DNA of 64,000 nucleotides from Salibacterium aidingense DSM 18341 (GTDB lineage: Bacteria; Bacillota; Bacilli; Bacillales; Marinococcaceae), in contig NZ_AUCI01000003.1 of NCBI RefSeq assembly GCF_000429685.1, positions 1 through 64,000 on the forward strand, written 5' to 3'. The stretch's first letter is position 1. Every line of letters starts with the position of its first letter. Of the stretch, positions 61,401 through 64,000 are shown one piece after another. Both the position numbers and the translations under genes were made by a program. The notes below the pieces were generated by a model. It searched no databases. It was not told where the DNA came from and saw nothing but the letters and a program-made list of their open reading frames with translations.

Positions 61401-62645
61401 CTAATATATGTGGTCTTTTTCTACATTAAAGCCTTCCAGCTTTTCTTTAATTCGTGCGAGAAACCGGCCGCAGATAAGTCCGTCGAGTATGCGGTGGTCC
61501 AGGGAAAGACAAAGATTGACCATGCTTCGGATAGCTACCATATCATCTTGAACGACCACCGGTTTTTTAATAATGGATTCTATCGATAAAATAGCGGCCT
61601 GGGGATGATTGACAATCGGCATAGATTGTACAGAACCAAATGATCCGGTGTTATTAATGGTAAACGTACCACCTTTCATTTCTTCTTCTGACAACTGGCC
61701 GAGCCGTGCTTTTTTAGCAAGCGAGCGTACTTCTTTCCCGAGCCCTTTTATACTTTTTTCATCTGCATTTTTGATGACCGGTACATATAATGAATCTTCT
61801 GCAGCCACGGCAATGGAAATATTAATATCTTTTTTATGAATGATTTTATCTCCGCCCCAGACTGAATTCACTTCCGGGAATTCTTTCAGGGTTTCCACGA
61901 TGGCTTTCATAAAGAAAGGCAGGAAGGTGAGGGAAAACCCTTCATTTTCTTTAAACTGTTCTTTTATACGATCCCGGTACGTCACGATATTAGAAACATC
62001 GGCCTCCACCATGGTCCAGGCGTGTGGAATTTCTTCCTTGCTTTTGACCATGTTCCCCGCAATGGCTTTTCGCATCTGAGAAAGCGGGATCTCCTTATCT
62101 TCAGAAAGAACTTCGATTTTTTCCGGCGGCTTTTTCTTATACGCAGGATAGCCTGCCGCTTGTTCTTCTTCTTGTTGTTCTGCCGTGCCTTCCTGGATAA
62201 TCTGTTCTATATCTTTTCTGGTAATTCTTCCGCTTCTTCCCGACCCTTCTACGGTGGTCAAATCAATGTTATTTTCCTGAGCAAGCCGCATCACCGCAGG
62301 TGAATACCTGTTTTTCATTGCCCCTTCCTGCGCTGGTTCTTCGGAAGGTGCCGTAGACTTCGCCGGCTCTGTTCCGCCTTGCCGGCTGGCAGCCGGCGTT
62401 TCGTTTGTTTCGATATAACAGATCAGCTCGCCTACCTGAACGGTTTCGTCCTCCTGGGCTACGAGTTCTTTAATGATGCCGGAAAAGGCAGATGGAACTT
62501 CTGCATTGACCTTATCGGTCGTCACATCTGCAATAGGATCATACTTATTGACTTTATCTCCTGGTTCTACCAGCCATTTCGTAATTGTTCCTTCGGTGAC
62601 ACTTTCACCAAGCTGGGGCATCTTGATTTGTTCAGACATGTCCAT
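61401..62645 (-). CDS. bkdB: Dihydrolipoamide acyltransferase (E2) of branched-chain ketoacid dehydrogenase
   Basis: This 414-residue E2 protein has a lipoyl domain with Lys45 in TTDKVNAE, a peripheral subunit-binding domain at about residues 112-150 (SPAVMRLAQENNIDL), and a catalytic domain ending in DHRILDGLICGRFL with the active His and Asp. It transfers the acyl group to CoA in breakdown of leucine, isoleucine and valine, which supplies branched fatty acid primers in Bacillus. Confidence 0.93.
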   Translation of the reverse strand: MDMSEQIKMPQLGESVTEGTITKWLVEPGDKVNKYDPIADVTTDKVNAEVPSAFSGIIKELVAQEDETVQVGELICYIETNETPAASRQGGTEPAKSTAPSEEPAQEGAMKNRYSPAVMRLAQENNIDLTTVEGSGRSGRITRKDIEQIIQEGTAEQQEEEQAAGYPAYKKKPPEKIEVLSEDKEIPLSQMRKAIAGNMVKSKEEIPHAWTMVEADVSNIVTYRDRIKEQFKENEGFSLTFLPFFMKAIVETLKEFPEVNSVWGGDKIIHKKDINISIAVAAEDSLYVPVIKNADEKSIKGLGKEVRSLAKKARLGQLSEEEMKGGTFTINNTGSFGSVQSMPIVNHPQAAILSIESIIKKPVVVQDDMVAIRSMVNLCLSLDHRILDGLICGRFLARIKEKLEGFNVEKDHIY

Positions 62646-62651
62646 CCCCTC

Positions 62652-63635
62652 CTAAAACTCCGCTAAATCACGGATCGCTTTCTCGATTTTTTCCGGGTTC
62701 ATCATAAAGTATTTTTCCATCGTCGGCGCAAAGGGCATCGCCGGCGTATCAGGACCTGCAAGACGCTGAATGGGAGCATCCAGGTCGAACAGACAATATT
62801 CTCCGATAATGGCAGCCGCTTCTCCCATTAAGCTTCCTTCTTTATTATCCTCGGTCACGAGCAGGACTTTTCCCGTTTTTGAAGCGGCTTGAATTACCGC
62901 TTCCTGGTCCAGCGGATACACAGTCCGCAGATCCAGTATATGTGTTGATATACCTTCTTCTTCCAGCCTCTCTGCTGCCTGCATGGCAAAATGTAGACAA
63001 AGGCCGTAACTTATAACGGTTACATCTGTTCCTTCTTTCTTGACGTCCGCTTTTCCGATAGGGAGGACGTACTCTTCCTCGGGGACCTCTCCTTTAACAA
63101 GTCGATAGGCTCGTTTATGTTCAAAGAATAACACCGGATCTTCGTCCCGTATCGCTGCTTTCAATAATCCTTTTACATCATAAGGAGTCGAAGGCATGAC
63201 AATTTTCAGGCCGGGAACATGAGCAAATAAAGATTCCACCGACTGGGAATGATACAGCGCTCCATGAACACCTCCTCCGTATGGGGCCCGTATCGTCATC
63301 GGGCATGTCCAATCATTATTAGAACGGTATCTAATTTTTGCGGCTTCTGAAATAATCTGGTTGACTGCCGGCATAATAAAATCTGCAAATTGCATTTCGG
63401 CTACCGGTTTCATACCATACATGGCAGCTCCGATCCCCACTCCTGCAATAGCTGATTCCGCCAGAGGTGTATCAAGGACCCTGCTTTCCCCAAACTCTTC
63501 ATATAATCCTTCGGTTGCACGAAATACACCGCCTTTGGCGCCGACATCTTCTCCTAATACAAATACCTTCTCATCCTGTGCCATTTCCTCACGAAGTGCC
63601 GAGTTTACAGCTTCAATGTAATTTATCACTGCCAT
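62652..63635 (-). CDS. bkdAB: Branched-chain ketoacid dehydrogenase E1 beta subunit
   Basis: This 327-residue transketolase-like beta subunit has VFVLGEDVGAKGGVFRATEGL at about residues 23-45, ADFIMPAVNQIISEAAKIRY, and the C-terminal domain TGKVLLVTEDNKEGSLMGE. It pairs with the alpha subunit to bind thiamine diphosphate and decarboxylate the ketoacid. Its start overlaps the alpha gene by one base, and it lies six bases before bkdB. Confidence 0.93.
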   Translation of the reverse strand: MAVINYIEAVNSALREEMAQDEKVFVLGEDVGAKGGVFRATEGLYEEFGESRVLDTPLAESAIAGVGIGAAMYGMKPVAEMQFADFIMPAVNQIISEAAKIRYRSNNDWTCPMTIRAPYGGGVHGALYHSQSVESLFAHVPGLKIVMPSTPYDVKGLLKAAIRDEDPVLFFEHKRAYRLVKGEVPEEEYVLPIGKADVKKEGTDVTVISYGLCLHFAMQAAERLEEEGISTHILDLRTVYPLDQEAVIQAASKTGKVLLVTEDNKEGSLMGEAAAIIGEYCLFDLDAPIQRLAGPDTPAMPFAPTMEKYFMMNPEKIEKAIRDLAEF

Positions 63636-64000
63636 TACAGGTCACCACCCTTTGGGGCATACACATAATTTAGTGTGGTTTCGGGATCAGCGTATGGGGC
63701 ACTTTCTGCCGTTTCTGTTGCATCGTCCACGATTCCTTTTATCTTTTCCTGTAATTCCTTTTCTTTGGTTTCCGTTAACACACCACATTCTCTTAAGTAA
63801 GCAGAAAAGGTATGAATGGAATCGTTTTGTTTTGCTTCTTCTACTTCTTCTTTTGTTCTATAAGAACTGTCATCGTCGTCACTTGAGTGTGGAGTTTGGC
63901 GGTAGGACAATGTTTCAATTAATGTTGGTCCTTCTCCATTTCTACATCGATCCGCGGCCTTTTTAACAGCTTCGTACACAGCAAGCGGGTTATTGCCGTC
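63635..64000 (-). CDS. bkdAA: Branched-chain ketoacid dehydrogenase E1 alpha subunit, C-terminal part
   Basis: The frame is open from the window edge to the stop at 63635-63637 (about 121 residues). GNNPLAVYEAVKKAADRCRNGEGPTLIETLSYR and the phosphorylation-loop-like HSSDDDDSSYR are typical of the E1 alpha C-terminus. The thiamine diphosphate motif lies outside the window. Confidence 0.92.
   Translation of the reverse strand, partial: DGNNPLAVYEAVKKAADRCRNGEGPTLIETLSYRQTPHSSDDDDSSYRTKEEVEEAKQNDSIHTFSAYLRECGVLTETKEKELQEKIKGIVDDATETAESAPYADPETTLNYVYAPKGGDL

Noticed and set aside
1-64000. CRISPR arrays, prophage, toxin-antitoxin or restriction islands
   Set aside because: No regularly spaced direct repeats, phage structural genes or defence-gene families were seen; apart from the IS110 end the window is core chromosome.

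Overview
This window is a chromosomal segment of an endospore-forming, flagellated member of the Bacillaceae. The sporulation genes (sigF/spoIIA, spoVA, spmAB, spoIIM, dacB, dacF), the gene order resBCDE-rluB-spmBA-dacB-scpAB-rib-ppiB-lysA-spoVA-sigF-dacF-punA-deoB-xerD-fur-spoIIM-nudF, and protein matches to Bacillus subtilis families all point that way. Many products are rich in Glu and Asp, which would fit a mildly halophilic or alkaliphilic genus; that is an inference, and no genus can be fixed from the sequence alone. Most genes lie on the minus strand.

Layout. 1-700: the start of an IS110-family transposase gene, lying just beyond a complete cobalamin riboswitch and its terminator. 720-7,720: a methyltransferase, then resE, resD, resC, resB and rluB, with no resA in its usual place. 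7,870-10,250: spmB, spmA and dacB. 10,325-14,204: a relocated spoVA module (YhcN-like lipoprotein, SpoVAC, SpoVAD, SpoVAE), with an unknown membrane protein and a DUF421/YetF protein divergent to it. 14,201-21,130: scpB, scpA, a DUF309 protein, ribT, the FMN-riboswitch-controlled ribD-ribE-ribBA-ribH operon and a tiny zinc-ribbon gene. 21,357-28,735: ppiB, lysA, spoVAF, spoVAB, spoVAA, sigF, spoIIAB, spoIIAA and dacF. 28,833-34,151: nucleoside phosphorylases (including two tandem PNP paralogues), deoB, xerD and yqzK. 34,200-37,612: an intergenic inverted-repeat cluster, fur, spoIIM, nudF and a DUF3866 gene. 37,676-38,203: a ResA/TlpA-like thioredoxin. 38,397-47,000: uppP, trpB, cimA, an antiterminator with a PTS IIA protein, an epimerase and asparagine synthetase. 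47,048-49,491: a methyltransferase, a fructosamine-type kinase and a small phosphatase. 49,605-55,097: a flagellar island (DUF327, flagellin, FliS, an FlhB-tail protein and a 954-residue FliK-like protein). 55,204-64,000: DNA polymerase IV, an HPr-like MarR regulator, a PepT-like peptidase, the miniprotein Prli42, an L,D-transpeptidase, an aromatic-acid exporter family protein, tRNA-Arg(CCG), a bacilliredoxin and the start of a branched-chain ketoacid dehydrogenase operon.

How it fits together. The dominant theme is sporulation and germination: SpoIIAA/SpoIIAB/SigF form the forespore switch, the two spoVA units supply the dipicolinate channel, and SpmA/SpmB with DacB condition cortex and core. 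ResB/ResC with a ResA-like protein mature c-type cytochromes, and ResD/ResE sense respiratory state. Regulatory elements seen directly are a cobalamin riboswitch, an FMN riboswitch with terminator, a perfect PerR-type box and a consensus promoter at fur, and identical CATACTA -10 elements before both spoVA units.

The observations most worth a second look are the split spoVA locus with its DUF421 and unknown partners, the tandem PNPs with swapped base-specificity residues, the FliK-like/FlhB-tail gene pair, the IS110 element next to the cobalamin riboswitch, the displaced ResA, and a possible antisense transcript near the zinc-ribbon gene. Nothing here is an obviously unprecedented system; these are unusual arrangements of known families.
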